Assembly (NCBI GenBank): GCA_027919835.1
Contig: JANVFP010000002.1
Location: forward strand, 2,046,001-2,110,000
Direction of reading: 5' to 3'
Source of the DNA: Lentinula raphanica
Lineage: Eukaryota; Basidiomycota; Agaricomycetes; Agaricales; Omphalotaceae
DNA length: 64,000 bases
Each line of letters opens with the position of its first letter. Position 1 is the stretch's first letter. Positions 26,883 through 39,006 of the stretch are shown piece by piece. Under the pieces are notes generated by a model, which saw nothing but the letters and a program-made list of their open reading frames with translations, did no database searches and had not been told where the DNA came from. A program made the position numbers and the translations under genes.

Positions 26883-28706
26883 ATGTCAAGCGTCACCTCA
26901 AACGCAGCAGCAGCCACAGCGGCTTATGAACAGTAAATCCTCTCGCGATCGTCTCTGTGACAACTCGTTTATCTGAGGTTGTATCCACAGTTTCATCAAG
27001 TTCAGGATGCAGTATTCTAGTCTCGGTGAGCTCTTCCTCGATCTCCTCACTGCAGCGTTATTCATGGAAGAGCTACAGCCATTCTGTATTATGACTATGT
27101 CCTCACCTTTGCGGACGAAGTGAATGAATGGTCTACCTAATTCCTATCTCATCGCTTCTCATTGCTCGCCTCGTGGTACAGGTACGCTATATGTGGCGCC
27201 TTCGTTCTCTCACCCAAGTCTCGACACTTCTCTACATCTGCTGTCGTTACGCTATACCGGGCAACTTGCTGTATCTTTTGGCCAACACTGGTACGCTCGG
27301 CGAAGGAATTGATCGCTGCAATACATGGTATAGGATCATCGCGGCTTTGAGTGTCATGGGAAGGGCTTCGATTATCAGTAAGAATTCTCTTCCCTGCAAC
27401 GCTGAAGCCGGTCTCAACAACTCCTTGTTCAAGTCGTCCTAGGTATGCGAGCCTACGCCATGTGCGCTCAGAACAGGCTTGTGTTATCAGTGCTGCTGCC
27501 TCTAGGACTATTGATTCCAACTCTCGATATTGTGAGTGGTATCTCGTGCGGATAGGTTGAAAAGCGCTGAGTCTTCAATAGATACAAAATTTAAACCTTT
27601 CTTGTAGTAACGGCGAAGCCCACGACGAAGATTCTCAAAAATATGCACTGTAAGGTGTTATATCAATAATCATTGTGACTTATCTCATGGATAAGGACTG
27701 CATGCTCCTGTATTCAGTGGTAAGTTTTCTACTATGCCTTGTTACATCTGCATTTCGAACTCATCATCATCATCATGCAGAGGGGAATCTGTTGTCAATC
27801 ATGATTCCTGTTTACGATTCTATTGCCGCCACTATCACGATTACTCGGGGCATACAGGCTTTGAAAAAGATGCCTCACACCGCCAAACTACAAGATTCTC
27901 TTTATTATCTAATGGTCGAACAAGGTATGTGATCTTACTAGCTCCTGGCCAATGTCTACAACTTGAATGACCTCTCTCATTGTGAACTTTTCCAGGCATA
28001 ATATATTTCTTGTGAGGGTTTTCTCTGGAAAGGACATGCAGCGTCCATGACTTATCGACTTATACGAACCCCAGAGCTGTATCCGCAATTACCATCACGC
28101 AATCAGTCATTAGCTTTGTGAGTCGCTGTCATCTATTTCAGTCTTACGGTCGGCTGTCTGATGAAGAACTCGGAACTTTAAAGCATCCTGTAAATCCATC
28201 TGGAGCAGCGGTGAGTCATTACACGAGACCCTGATTTCCTTGATATCGTATGTTGAAATAACAACATATTGCAGGCTTTCCTCGGCCAAATCAATGCGTT
28301 TTCCGTCCCGTGAGCCTATGCTCTTTTCAATGTTTAGTGATCATCACACACTGAAGTCTAACATGTTAGAGTATCCGGACTCCTAATCGCCCGGTTCCTT
28401 CTAAGACTTCGTGCAGCTCAAGAAAACTTCAACGCCAGCAGCAACTTGAACGCGCGAGGAGAAGACATTGGCGTGGGGGCATTTAGTACCGTACAGTTCG
28501 CAGATCGCAACCTCAATACGTCGACAATTACCTCGACGTTCCCAAGGTCTGCTGGTGATGCGCAAGGGCTTGAAACAGATGAATCTGTTTCTACTCTACG
28601 TCGAGCCATTGGATCCGTGATCAACGAGTTTGGGGTCGATCCTGTGGAACATACGAAGACTAGGTTGGTGGTAGAAATGAAGCCGGTAAAAGAGCAGCAA
28701 GAGTGA
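26883..28706 (+). CDS. DUF6533-type seven-TM membrane protein
   Basis: About ten small exons, starting at ATG 26883 (MSSVTSNAAAATAAYE) and ending at TGA 28706. The family is large in Agaricomycetes, and its function is unknown. Family signature: ATAILYYDYVLTFADEVRYMWR, rebuilt across an intron beginning GTGAAT, then LLYLLANTG, NTWYRIIAALSVMGRASII, a conserved-looking cysteine loop, and SIMIPVYDSIAATITITRGIQ. A Ser/Thr-rich cytoplasmic tail of about 100 residues closes the protein. Two junctions are uncertain: the second acceptor (about 27,052-27,074, where a downstream AG gives the better frame) and the short exons at 27,583-27,720 after TLDI. It is divergent from calcineurin, with no functional link evident. 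Confidence 0.8.
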
Positions 28707-28897
28707 CGATGTCCTAAACAAGAGGCTACTGCACCCCAATATAAATTCCCTATCTATTTCTCTATGTTCACTGCTTGGAATGTTTTAATTTATTATAATA
28801 CTCGTCCGACACTGCCTTTACAGTATTTTACCTTTGCGGTCAGATCTATATGTAATCTAGCGTTCTCCTCTACTAACAGGCACAATACTTAATCCTG

Positions 28898-30960
28898 TTA
28901 TTTCTTTGATAGATATCGAAAGATCGCCATGAGAAGTGCCCCAAAGAGCATCGTACTTCCTGTTTGAAACATGATCAGCCTCATGCAATTCCAGCACAAA
29001 TGTGATCAATGCTATGACCTGCAAATGATCCCATGCCAATTGATCTCGGGTTGGTATCGAAAGCACCAGATATGGGTGTTCCGATGAGCATTGCAACGCC
29101 GACCGTGGACATGAGGATTCCAATTCTCTGTCCTAGTTGGTCCTTTTCCGCAGAATCTAGCACGGGTTTGGCAACCAAGGATGCGAACGGCCCTATAGAA
29201 ATGCTGGTAATGTCTTCATTGCTGGATCTGCTACAGCCTATACACCATAACATAAACTCACCCGTACAATGCAGAGACAAAGACGAATGCTATTTTTGAG
29301 TGAACACAGGGCCACAGATAGTATATCGTGGTGGATAAACATATTGTAGGAATCATGAGATTCATCGCACCTGCGCGAACGCAACGAAATAGGCCATCAA
29401 TTTCAAAGCCTGACAAAAGAGAACTCACCTATTCTATCTGCGACAAAACCAGATACTATTCTACTTATGCCACTGGAGGCGTTGCATATAGATACCAGAT
29501 AAAATGCAAAGTCGATCGAGACGCCGAGAGATATAGCAGAGGAAGCTACGTATGTTGTGACTGTTCACTTTTAGTCCAAGTCCAAGTTCGTCAATTCAAT
29601 GGACTGGGGAAGACTCACATGTGTAATATCCAAGGTATGTGAAGAAGGACGCAGCGCAATACAAGACAAATTGAACCTTAGATTGCATAGGGGATGATTT
29701 AGTCGATTTCCCCAATTCTTTAGGACATGATGTGCGTTCCTTGATAGTCTACATACAGCATGGTCAGTATTGAGAACCAACAGGCTTATGAGCAACTCGA
29801 AGCGACGAACGAGTACATACCATATTTCCCAATGCCATTCCAACCATGATGATTGACGCAATGACTCGTACCGTCCACTCAAACCTGCTGCCGGTTTTGA
29901 GTGAACTGTGACATGGAGTTGGTTGCATTATTACCTACCCGATGATTGGAAATAGCTCTCTCGCGATGATAGGCATAACAGTACCTCCCAGAGAGGATCC
30001 TGCAGCATAAAGACCCAATGCCAACCCTCTCCGTCGATCGAACCACTGTGATAAGACCGCAGTGACGGGTCCTGTGAATACTCCAGCAGTGATCTGCGAA
30101 GGCTATCAACACAACGAATTTTTCATCGAAGACTCCAAAACTACCCCGGTCAACATTCCTTGACAGAGGAGGAACTGCCAATACGAAGTACATTGTGCGA
30201 CCAAAATAGTTGCCACGATGAAAACTATGCTGGCAATAACCAGCAGCGTATGAAAATACCCTCTGTCCGCAAGGCGAGTGAACATATATGTCGGGATATA
30301 CAGACACGATTGCTAGTGGAATATTTCAGGTAAGAGGCTGATCGATAATGAGATGCACAGCGTCAACCTGGATGGATCCGATCCATGCACTATCATTGTG
30401 CAATTAGCATTTGCGCCATTCAAGTTCATTGGTGAACAAGAATAACACTCACGTCATAGATGGTGACATATCTTCCAAGAGGCTTTGCTCGTAGTGGGCT
30501 TGAAACACCTGAAGAGAGTATCAGTGTTTCGAAATCATTCGTGAACTCAATGACAGTAGCCTACCCCCCATGTACTTATATATCCGGAGCTGGAAGACAT
30601 GCAAGAGTCATTCAAGACATAGAATGAAATATTTAGCTACAAGTAGTACATACGTCGTGAAGGCAATGCACATCGCCTGGAGGCCCATACTTGCTCAGAG
30701 GGTATGAACTCGGTTGAAGCTGATACACGTACCCCAAATAGAACAGCCCAAGCTCTAAGCCCTACGTCAGGAAGACTGTCTTCGCTGCTTCCAATGCTCT
30801 CCTTGAGAGACGACAACGAAGACAACGAATGAAGTTTTTTCGTATCTTCCTCTACTTGAGGAAAGAGAGGTGGTGTCTTTGAGGCAAGAATGAGTACTGA
30901 GACTGAGGATGGTAAATCCAGAGATGATTGAACCAATTCCGAGTGATGATGGGGTTCCAT
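28898..30960 (-). CDS. Monocarboxylate-type MFS transporter, tandem copy 1
   Basis: About eleven exons from ATG 30960 to TAA 28898, all with GT-AG borders, coding for roughly 450 residues. It belongs to the SLC16-like monocarboxylate porter group of fungi. A Ser-rich cytosolic N-terminus leads to DVGLRAWAVLFG, then CIAFTTSGYISTWGVFQAHYE, AWIGSIQ, QWFDRRRGLALGLYAAGSSLGGTVMPI (the conserved loop and TM5 motif), and late ISIGPFASL and QLGQRIGILMSTVGVAMLIGTPISGAF. Both halves of a 12-TM fold are present. Intron positions and most motifs match the neighbour at 31896-33919, so the two arose by tandem duplication. The substrate is unknown; short-chain acids or similar anions are typical for the group. 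Confidence 0.85.
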
Positions 30961-31895
30961 TGACCAATTTCCATGGAGAGAACATATTGGAGTGGAAGGT
31001 CATCGATCTTTTATGCATGTTTCGGTGGATCAGGTTGTAATATTCCAGATATCCAAATGTACAGATGGAACCCCGAGTCGTTCAAGACGTGGCCTTTGGA
31101 TATCTTTGATATCTGCTGCATGCACGATAAATGCAAGCTTGAGCTGACGTTGACCGATCAGTACTCAGCAGTGGCAATTATAACGTTCGTACAGTTTCGC
31201 AGATATGATACGAGCCACCTAAGTATATCAGTAGACAGTTTCCTTGGCTGTGACTGAAATCACCTTGAATCATGATGAACGCGCATCTTGAACTTGACTG
31301 ATTGAAATCAGAAAGTCTAAAGACAGTCTTTGATGCCGACTGGCCAAGACTCCCTGCCGACCATTGCCGACCATGTGCCGGCCCAAACGGTGCTCCTGTC
31401 ATCAGCTCCCATCATTGTAGCAGTCTTAAAGCTTGAAGGACCAAGGTTGACGAACAAGATACACAGTACCTATGACTGAAGCTCATCAATGCTACATCCC
31501 TTAAATCACATCATTCCAACAAACAGTGCCTGCAATAAGATCTCAAAGTTTCTGAGACCAGTTCTTAGTAGAACATGAATTACGGATATACTACACTCAC
31601 TCAGGTTTCCGCCGAATCATCTCGAATCATCCATCATTTACAGGAGTTCATATTTTTCGATCAGAGGTATTGCAAAGCAAAGTCCAAAGGCGAATCGGAT
31701 TGGATTTTCTGTTTTTTGTACAACGATACTGTATACAAACACTTCGAATATCATTCATATCAACTCAACTCGAACCAGAATCCCATCTTGTCTTGATTGC
31801 TTTTGATTTTCATCTTCCAGAGATGTGTTGGTATATACATAGGCATGCTTTACGATATGATGTTCAATGTTCATAAATAGTCAATATCTTTGATT
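30961..31895. other. Spacer between the tandem MFS copies
   Basis: About 0.9 kb holding the promoter of copy 1 and the 3' UTR of copy 2. Both genes run in the same direction. No coding frame or repeat was recognised. Confidence 0.5.
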
Positions 31896-33919
31896 CTATA
31901 TTTTACTCCAATAGCTTGGCTTGCTCTTGATTTTCATGTGCCGTACGATGGCCATTAGGATCGTACCTATGAGCATCATGCTTCCTGCAAGAAATAGATT
32001 CCAATTTAGTCCAGTTACTGGGTCAGTAAAAGAGCATACGGACCTGTATAAAATCCCATCGCGACAGGACCTCGACTTTTGTCAACTGCACCAGTGATTG
32101 GGGCTCCAACGAGCATTGCAACACCAACCATCGACATCAGGATACCAATTCTACGACCCAATTGATCTTTCTCTCCGAGGTCCAGCACAGGACTAGAGAA
32201 GAGAGAGGCAAATGGACCGATAGAAACACTATAGATGGGATAAATGAAGCATTCGGAAACCAGCTGTAGAACAGATACGCACCCATACAAGATCGAGATG
32301 AACACGAGCGCCACTTCAGCGTGAGCGAAAGGCCATACACAGTATATCACCACCGATAATGTAAGGAAGGGTATCATGAGATTCATCGCTCCTACCATAG
32401 GATAAGCGAATGTAGAATAGCGATTTCGCAAGTTTAATTCTCACCTGTTTTATCGGCAGTAAGACCAGATGTTATCCTGCTCACTCCACTGCAAGCGTTG
32501 CAGATAGAGACTAGATAGAAAGAAAAGCTGGTAGAAACACCGATTTTAATCGCCAAAGCCGCAACATATGTAGTGACTGTTCGCAGCATATCAGATATGA
32601 GCAGGCCTGACAAGGGTAAACGCCTTACACGAATAATAGCCGAGATAAACAAAAAATGCGGCAAAGCAATATACAAGAAACGCATGCGACCGCATGGGAG
32701 AGAAATCGAAGAGGGACCCTTTAACTAGCGAGGAGGACCTTCGTTGTTTGATTGTCTGTCGATCGTCGCCGAATGAGTTCATACATATTTCGCACAGTAG
32801 GGAGAGACGGCACCTACCAGGTTACCAAGCACCAGGCCAAACATGATGATCAAAGCGATCACTCGTATTGTCCATGGGAATCTAATGTAGCAAAATGAGG
32901 ATTGGTTCAACTCAGATCAAGAACATCGAATACCCAATAGTAGGGATAAGCGCTTTGGCGGTAATGGGCAGAACAGTGCCGCCGAGTGATGCACCAGCAG
33001 CATACAGGCCGAGGGCAAGACCTCTCCGTTTCCGGAACCACTGCGAAAGGATAGCAATGACAGGTCCTGAAAACACCCCCGCAGCGACCTGTGAAAATAT
33101 TTGAGTAATCGTTTGAAGACATTCGGCAAGATCATTACCCCAGTAAGAAGTCCTTGACAGAGGAGGAATTGCCAATAGACATGGCATTGAGCGATCAGGA
33201 AAGTCGCAACGATAAAGACTACACTAGCAGCTGTAAGCATAGTACGGAAATAGCCCATATCCAGAAGCCGGCTGAATATCAATGTCGGGATATAGAGGAA
33301 AGATTGCTAGTATGAACAAGACTGTCAGCGGCCACGAAGAAAGGATATGTTGAAAATAGGAGAACCTGAATGGATCCAATCCATGCACTAGTGCAAAGCA
33401 TGAGCTAAATTCAATCGCGTGCAAGACATCACATACATGGTAGACGGGGAAGAATCTTGTAGGATACTGTTTTCATAATAAGCCTGGAAGACCTGGATGA
33501 CGATTGTATATTAAAGCTTCGGCCTATTCATGTAGATACGACTTACCCCCCATGCGCTCATATACCCCGAGCTGATATGGCAAGTTAGTCAAGAACAAAG
33601 GTCATACTAGAGGTCATCCGCACGTTGTGAAGGCGATACACATAGCCTTCGAAAGAAAAACATGGTCACTCAAATGAAACTTACAAGACATAGAATACAC
33701 AAAAAGACTTACACCGAATAGAACTAGCCAGGCGTGCAACCCTCCGTCAGGAGTATCGTCAACATCCGTTGAATCCTTGAGGGTTGGGATATCCGCGCAT
33801 TTTTCAACGGGCAACGACTTTTCTAGGTCCTTGAAAGTGCCTTCATCGTATGACTGCGAGTCCGGCGTAGGAATGTAGGGGGGACGCTCCTTGCGTTCTA
33901 AACGATCTACAGAGGCCAT
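31896..33919 (-). CDS. Monocarboxylate-type MFS transporter, tandem copy 2
   Basis: From ATG 33919 (MASVDRLERKERPPYIPTPD) to TAG 31896 in about eleven GT-AG exons. It has the same plan as copy 1: a polar N-terminus with DGGLHAWLVLFG, CIAFTTSGYMSAWGVFQAYYE, AWIGSIQ, QWFRKRRGLALGLYAAGASLGGTVLPI, CNACSGVSRITSGLTADK, and SIGPFASLFSSPVLD with QLGRRIGILMSMVGVAMLVG. The cytosolic tails differ: this copy ends KIKSKPSYWSKI, copy 1 ends RYLSKK. The N-terminal ~70 residues have diverged strongly while the membrane core is conserved, as expected for paralogues with a shared transport core. Substrate unknown. Confidence 0.86.
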
Positions 33920-36900
33920 GGAAAAAGTTGACAGATAAGTAAATTAAGAGTTAATTAGCAGACAAGCCACCGAGAGTGCAGAGTTTACTGCAGCCAACTC
34001 ATTGTGAGAACTGGGACAATTTATACTATTTCCTGGAGATAACATAGCGATATGCATAAACAACATCGACTTCGGAATAAGTCGTATGCTTACTACAGTG
34101 ACGTTCGGTATGCGAACATGCAAGCGAGTAGGTGTGTTGTTATTCGATCGAGGCATGTCGGGCTCGAGCTGAAGTGCAGCAGCATGCTCGAGCGGAAGAG
34201 TGTAATGTGCCAGCCGTTTCATCATTTTTTCGAGGATCGATGAGAGTGAAAAAAAACCGAGCACTCTGATTGGGAAAGTCGACATACAACCGGAAATGTT
34301 GCGGCTCGAGAAGAGACTTCCTGAAGGTGGTGAACCTATTCATAGGACGTTCAGTGTACAAGCGCGAATGAAGACTAATTACCCTCACTACCGGTAGCGC
34401 TAACAAAAGTTAAGCTCTTAGTTCTATGGCCAATTTGGTCGTACGACCAAGAATGCGATTGCCGTGCGGCATCGAATTTCGTGCTTTCGGCAGAGATTTG
34501 GGTTTGAACTTTGCAACATCAAGCGGTAGCCTTCAAAGGCTTTGGTTTGCCGAAGAGATTTCGGGGCCTTGTCGGTGAAAAGAGAAGAAACAAGTAGCGT
34601 GTAGACGGGACCATGTAAGAAGACGAGAGTTGAACGTTCGTTGGAGAGAGGTCTTCTTTTTCTGTTGCCCTTCCAACGATTGCAGCACGTTCGTTCTTCC
34701 ATACCAATCCAATGGCGAAGGACGTTGAACGATGCGGGGATCAACCTCTGTATGTTGTTGAAAGGATCCGAAAACGAGGCGCAAGTGGAGTACTCAGGCG
34801 AGCGACTGGCGAGCAGCACACCAAGATTTTGAACACGAATTTGAGAATGTCTATTTGGCCTCGGACCCTAAGCCCCAAACCACCGTAGCGTACTAGATAT
34901 GAAACCCACGCTCCACCAGTCAGACTCCGGTGATCCTGCTTATCCCGAAAGCGTCTAGTATGGTCGTGTGCGCGATAGCAGAAACGTCGACCCTGTCTAT
35001 CAGTGATTACAGGAGGGGAAACCACCAATGGGATTCGAAAATCTTGCAACATTCGACTTGTGCTCGAGTGTATTCACCTTGTTCATACCCGTTTCTGCAC
35101 ATGTACTACGGTGTGGTGGTTTCCTGTACCGCTTTACATGTGCAATGAGCAGTCAAGCATGCAGAATCCTGACTTCGTGATCTTCATGAATCATGAGTTT
35201 GAGTGACGGTGCGGATATGAGGACAAAGGCTCTACCTAGTAGCATGGTCTCGTGCGCAAGTTTTTGACCAATCTTGCCATGTTTCGGAATGTGTTTCCCC
35301 TCCTGTCGTAGAAATTATACAATCATACTTGGAATTTGCAAAGGGTGCATGAAAGCTTGGTCCAAGCCTTCTGGCAACATCGACGGGGGCAAAGACTCCA
35401 AAACCTTTCAGCTTGGCAACTCCCACAGAGTGTATTCGAAGCAACCACGTCCGAAAAAAAAGAGGTAAGATTAATCTAGACAGCGCATTCTTGAAGACAC
35501 CATTTGTGTCAAGTCCTATTGGTCCAACCCAGTGCGCCTGGACCGAAAAAAAGATAACTGGTGGTATGTGCTGTTGATAGATATATGTATGTTATATCAA
35601 CGAACTCTTCACAGCCAATTGCAGCACCGGGTTCCGTTGATTCGGTCAAGAACTCTGTCGACGTATATTCCATTCAGCAGGTGAGCGCAAGTTCAATCTA
35701 TTCGAGTCTTCATTAAACTTATTTAAAGTGCAATACCACTGGAACGTACCCGAGATGAATGTTTCAATGGTCGGGGTCGAGCCAGAAGACCAGTATTTGT
35801 ATGTCATGCAGCTTCCTTATCTTCGCAGGGCAACGATACGAGACGTCGGACCAGACGCTTTGTGAACGGTTCGTTAAGAATACCACGAGGATTCCGAAGA
35901 GTACTTGATGTATTGCAAGAGACGCGTCGCGTGTACACTCGACACGTAATGATTAATCTCCAAACAGCTCTCTATGTATGCTGTAGTGGATGATGAGCAA
36001 GACAAGGAAGATGGCCCACACGCGTCGTCATGCTGTGAGGGTTGACAATGGTGAACGTTGACGTTGAAGCTGAAGTTGTGTCCGCTGTGGCGCTCGCCGC
36101 TTTGCCAGGCTTTGCCCGTTTACGGAATTCAAAAAATTTCACACGCTCTTTTCTTTTCTGAGGACCGCCACTACCGAGCCACTACTATGTCACAATCTAC
36201 GTCCTTCTACGACCCTTCTACGCCTTAGCCTGTAATGATCTCAGCGAGACCGACACCACATTGTCCAAAAATGCTATTCTGGCTCTGTGATCTAGTAAAT
36301 TGGCACGATTTCTCCAGCAAGACCCGCGTTCGTTGAAGTCATACCCAGCCCCCAATCTCACCCTACCACCGTCCACGAGGTTGTCAAGACTTTCTAATCC
36401 CCCTTGTCTACCTGACTGATAAAGGAGTGTGACGAACTCTCTATTCTTTCAGCGACGATTCCTCATCTTATTTCGAACTTGAAACATGGACTCATGCCCA
36501 GCGTAGTATGGATTCAAGAAACGATCCAGCCATTGATCGAAGTAGTAAGAATCAAGAGTGCTCAACGTAGAGACTGTTGAACTGAAGAAAGCCAGTGGGA
36601 AAAGCCATGCTGCTTCTCAGAGAGAATCGCCGTGATGTATATGATGTTCTCGCTGAAGAGGACAATACGAATAGAGACTTGAAGTGGACGTAAATCAAGG
36701 AGATATATCAAGCTAACTCCCCTCGGACAAAATAACCAGTCATCGCCCTTCTCTCGGATTACAACGAGTCTCAAGAGAGTATATACTACGTGCTCAGCGT
36801 CAGCACATACTTCTCGTCAAGCTGTTTTTTGGGCTGTTGTTCTGACTGATCCGATCCGACTCAGATTCTGGCAATGCATCTCACTCCCGATATCTTGTAC

Positions 36901-37071
36901 TGATGAGTTCGGGATGGCTTTCAGTTGGAAGAGTCGATCATGTTCAAAAAAGCAAAAGGTGATTATCGGTCTGAACACTTATCTGTTACTACTGATTTAC
37001 TAATGCGACATATATGCTAGTAGGAAATATTAATCACAAAACATCCAAATGAATGGAACTGAATAAGACGC
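33920..37071. other. 3.15-kb stretch without a recognised gene
   Basis: The longest empty stretch in the window. Frames at 34.4-34.8 kb and 35.2-35.4 kb on the minus strand have ordinary composition but no motif and no linkable exons. No terminal repeats or transposase fragments were recognised. It contains the promoter of MFS copy 2 at its left edge. Confidence 0.45.
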
Positions 37072-37842
37072 CTAATGCTCGAGGTAAATGGAGAAGAAAT
37101 GGATATCAGATTGACTGGAACCTTGATTATAATTTCCGACCTTGAAATAGCTGTTCGGTGCATCCAGCTCGTAGGTATCCAGAGTCTGGAAGTTACCATT
37201 GATGGCAACCTTCAACAATCCCGTGTAATATTCCAGCTCATAAGTGAACACAGTTCCGATCGGAATGTTCCCGAGGGACGTGAACACTTCATCTCCCCCA
37301 CTCCGTGTTTGCTCTACACCGATCGAGATATCACCGTTGGAGTTGTAGTACAGCTCGCACACAGGCTTGGACGAAATAGAATCGTCAATGTGAATCTGGC
37401 CGATAACCGTTCCGCGCTCGCTGTTATCAGCTTCGGTAACGACTAACTCGACGATTAACCTGTTTGTGGCAGCGTTCGGGCTCCAACTCGTTGGTGAACC
37501 GGTCGAGGGATCGACTTCCCGTAACTCAGTGCGACAGTGAAGAGAGTTCGGGGTAGTGACACAGCCAGACGAGGCAGGAGACCCATCGACCTTCATGACA
37601 AGCGCTCCGTCACTACTCTCGGTGAAGAAATAATCAAAGTTCTCCCAACCGGCGCATCCTTGGAGGGATGCACTGGAGATTGTTTCAGGAGAGCCGGGAG
37701 AACCAATTGGGAGCTGCAGCTCCCAGGGGGAGAGATCGAAGTTTCCACCTGGTGCGCAGGATGGATTGAGTGCATGAACGGGCCAGTGGACCTGAGAGGC
37801 GAGTACCAAGAAGGTGGAGATCCAGGTAGAGAGGAAAGCCAT
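37072..37842 (-). CDS. Secreted polysaccharide lyase family 7 (alginate lyase-like) protein
   Basis: A single uninterrupted frame of 256 residues from ATG 37842. Residues 1-25 form a signal peptide (MAFLSTWISTFLVLASQVHW) ending near HAL. The rest is a beta jelly-roll enzyme with the three PL7 signatures in order: RTELRE (near residue 104), QIHID (near 148) and YFKVGNYNQ (near 235). In known PL7 enzymes the Arg, Gln, His and Tyr of these motifs bind and cleave uronic-acid chains by beta-elimination. The length matches the family. Cysteines suggest two disulfides. Substrate could be alginate, glucuronan or another polyuronate; this is not decidable here. It is the only intronless cellular gene in the window, which leaves open transfer or retroposition. 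Confidence 0.85.
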   Translation of the reverse strand: MAFLSTWISTFLVLASQVHWPVHALNPSCAPGGNFDLSPWELQLPIGSPGSPETISSASLQGCAGWENFDYFFTESSDGALVMKVDGSPASSGCVTTPNSLHCRTELREVDPSTGSPTSWSPNAATNRLIVELVVTEADNSERGTVIGQIHIDDSISSKPVCELYYNSNGDISIGVEQTRSGGDEVFTSLGNIPIGTVFTYELEYYTGLLKVAINGNFQTLDTYELDAPNSYFKVGNYNQGSSQSDIHFFSIYLEH

Positions 37843-39006
37843 CGGGAAGTGCTGATTGCAAGGATTGCAGGCGGATCGAATTCCACTGGACCCATAGAAT
37901 ACCCCAAGAGTTCTTTTATACCTCTGGTACGCCGCTCCAGCCGATAAATCAGGCTTACCGGCGAAGGGGGGCTTCCTGAGCTGACTGAATCATTTTGGTC
38001 ATCATAGAAAGCATATGGGTCTAGCGAGGTTCTTTGTTGTAAGCAAGTGTACTCATGATCATGACAAGACTTGACAGGACATTCCAGATGGACCTATGTG
38101 CCCAGCATCTGGCTACCATCGAAGATGTTTGTCCTCATGATGAATATCGATGCGTTCGGGTTGATGTCGGACAACAGAAGGAACCGGTATGAACAAGGCA
38201 ATCCGGAGATCTTGAGTAGCGCGCGCGTTTTTGCATTAAATCCCCTATTAAACTGAGAGTCTAGGGGTGATTGGGACATGCATTGAGCAAGAAAGTTATG
38301 CTGCTCAACTGAGTATATAGACGAACTGCGAGGGGTCCCTGAGCTGATACACAGGTAGATCATCATCTACTGCCAGTATAACGCGTACTAGTATTCTGCA
38401 TTGTCAATCTGCAATCTGGTTTGAGTCTCGAAACAGCATGAGGGGGGCCCATAATTGTATACAATTGATGGAAGCCAGCACCTAGATTGCGGAGAGAAAT
38501 TTCGACATCAATTGTATATCACACCGAAGAGAGTCTACGTGTTCGTAGGCACTACTCTAGCATTGCCTCCGTCAAGGCCAGAAAGAACGTTGTAACCCCA
38601 ATTTGCAGAAAACAACATCCGGAAGCGATCATTCTTTCGGAAGATTCATTCCATCGTGTGATTCGATGAAATTGCAATCTTCTATGCTGTGAGGGCTGAT
38701 ATTCACGAGAGGAAGTTGCGAATTCAATATACTTATATATGTACATACAAAGGAAACGAGGTCAACGGCTGTTACTGAGCAGATCAGAATGTTAGCGCTG
38801 AACAAGTTCGTTCACAATACCATTGGTAGGAGTGGCTTCAGTGGACCCGGAGAGTTCGAAAAACCGCGTTTGATATGAAAACGCACAAAAGGGTATGTAC
38901 ATGGTGGCGCTGAGTGAGCGTGAAACGAGCGCGAAACACAAACCAAGAAAATATTGCTAAAGCGAAAAAAGGAATGTTTAGAATCTAGTTTCGACCGATT
39001 TTCTGT
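37843..39006. other. Intergenic stretch upstream of the PL7 lyase gene
   Basis: About 1.2 kb; apart from the TATA box nothing was recognised. It holds the lyase promoter and the 3' UTR of the next minus-strand gene. Confidence 0.5.
37913..37920 (-). promoter_or_regulatory. TATA box of the PL7 lyase gene
   Basis: On the minus strand this reads TATAAAAG, about 70 bp before the ATG at 37842. The sequence and spacing fit a core promoter of a strongly induced fungal gene. Confidence 0.5.

Noticed and set aside
27149..27520. 123-residue minus-strand frame
   Set aside because: Antisense to DUF6533 exons that carry the family signature.
34424..35470. Several frames of 60-130 codons
   Set aside because: No motifs, no splice-compatible neighbours and overlapping frames on both strands.
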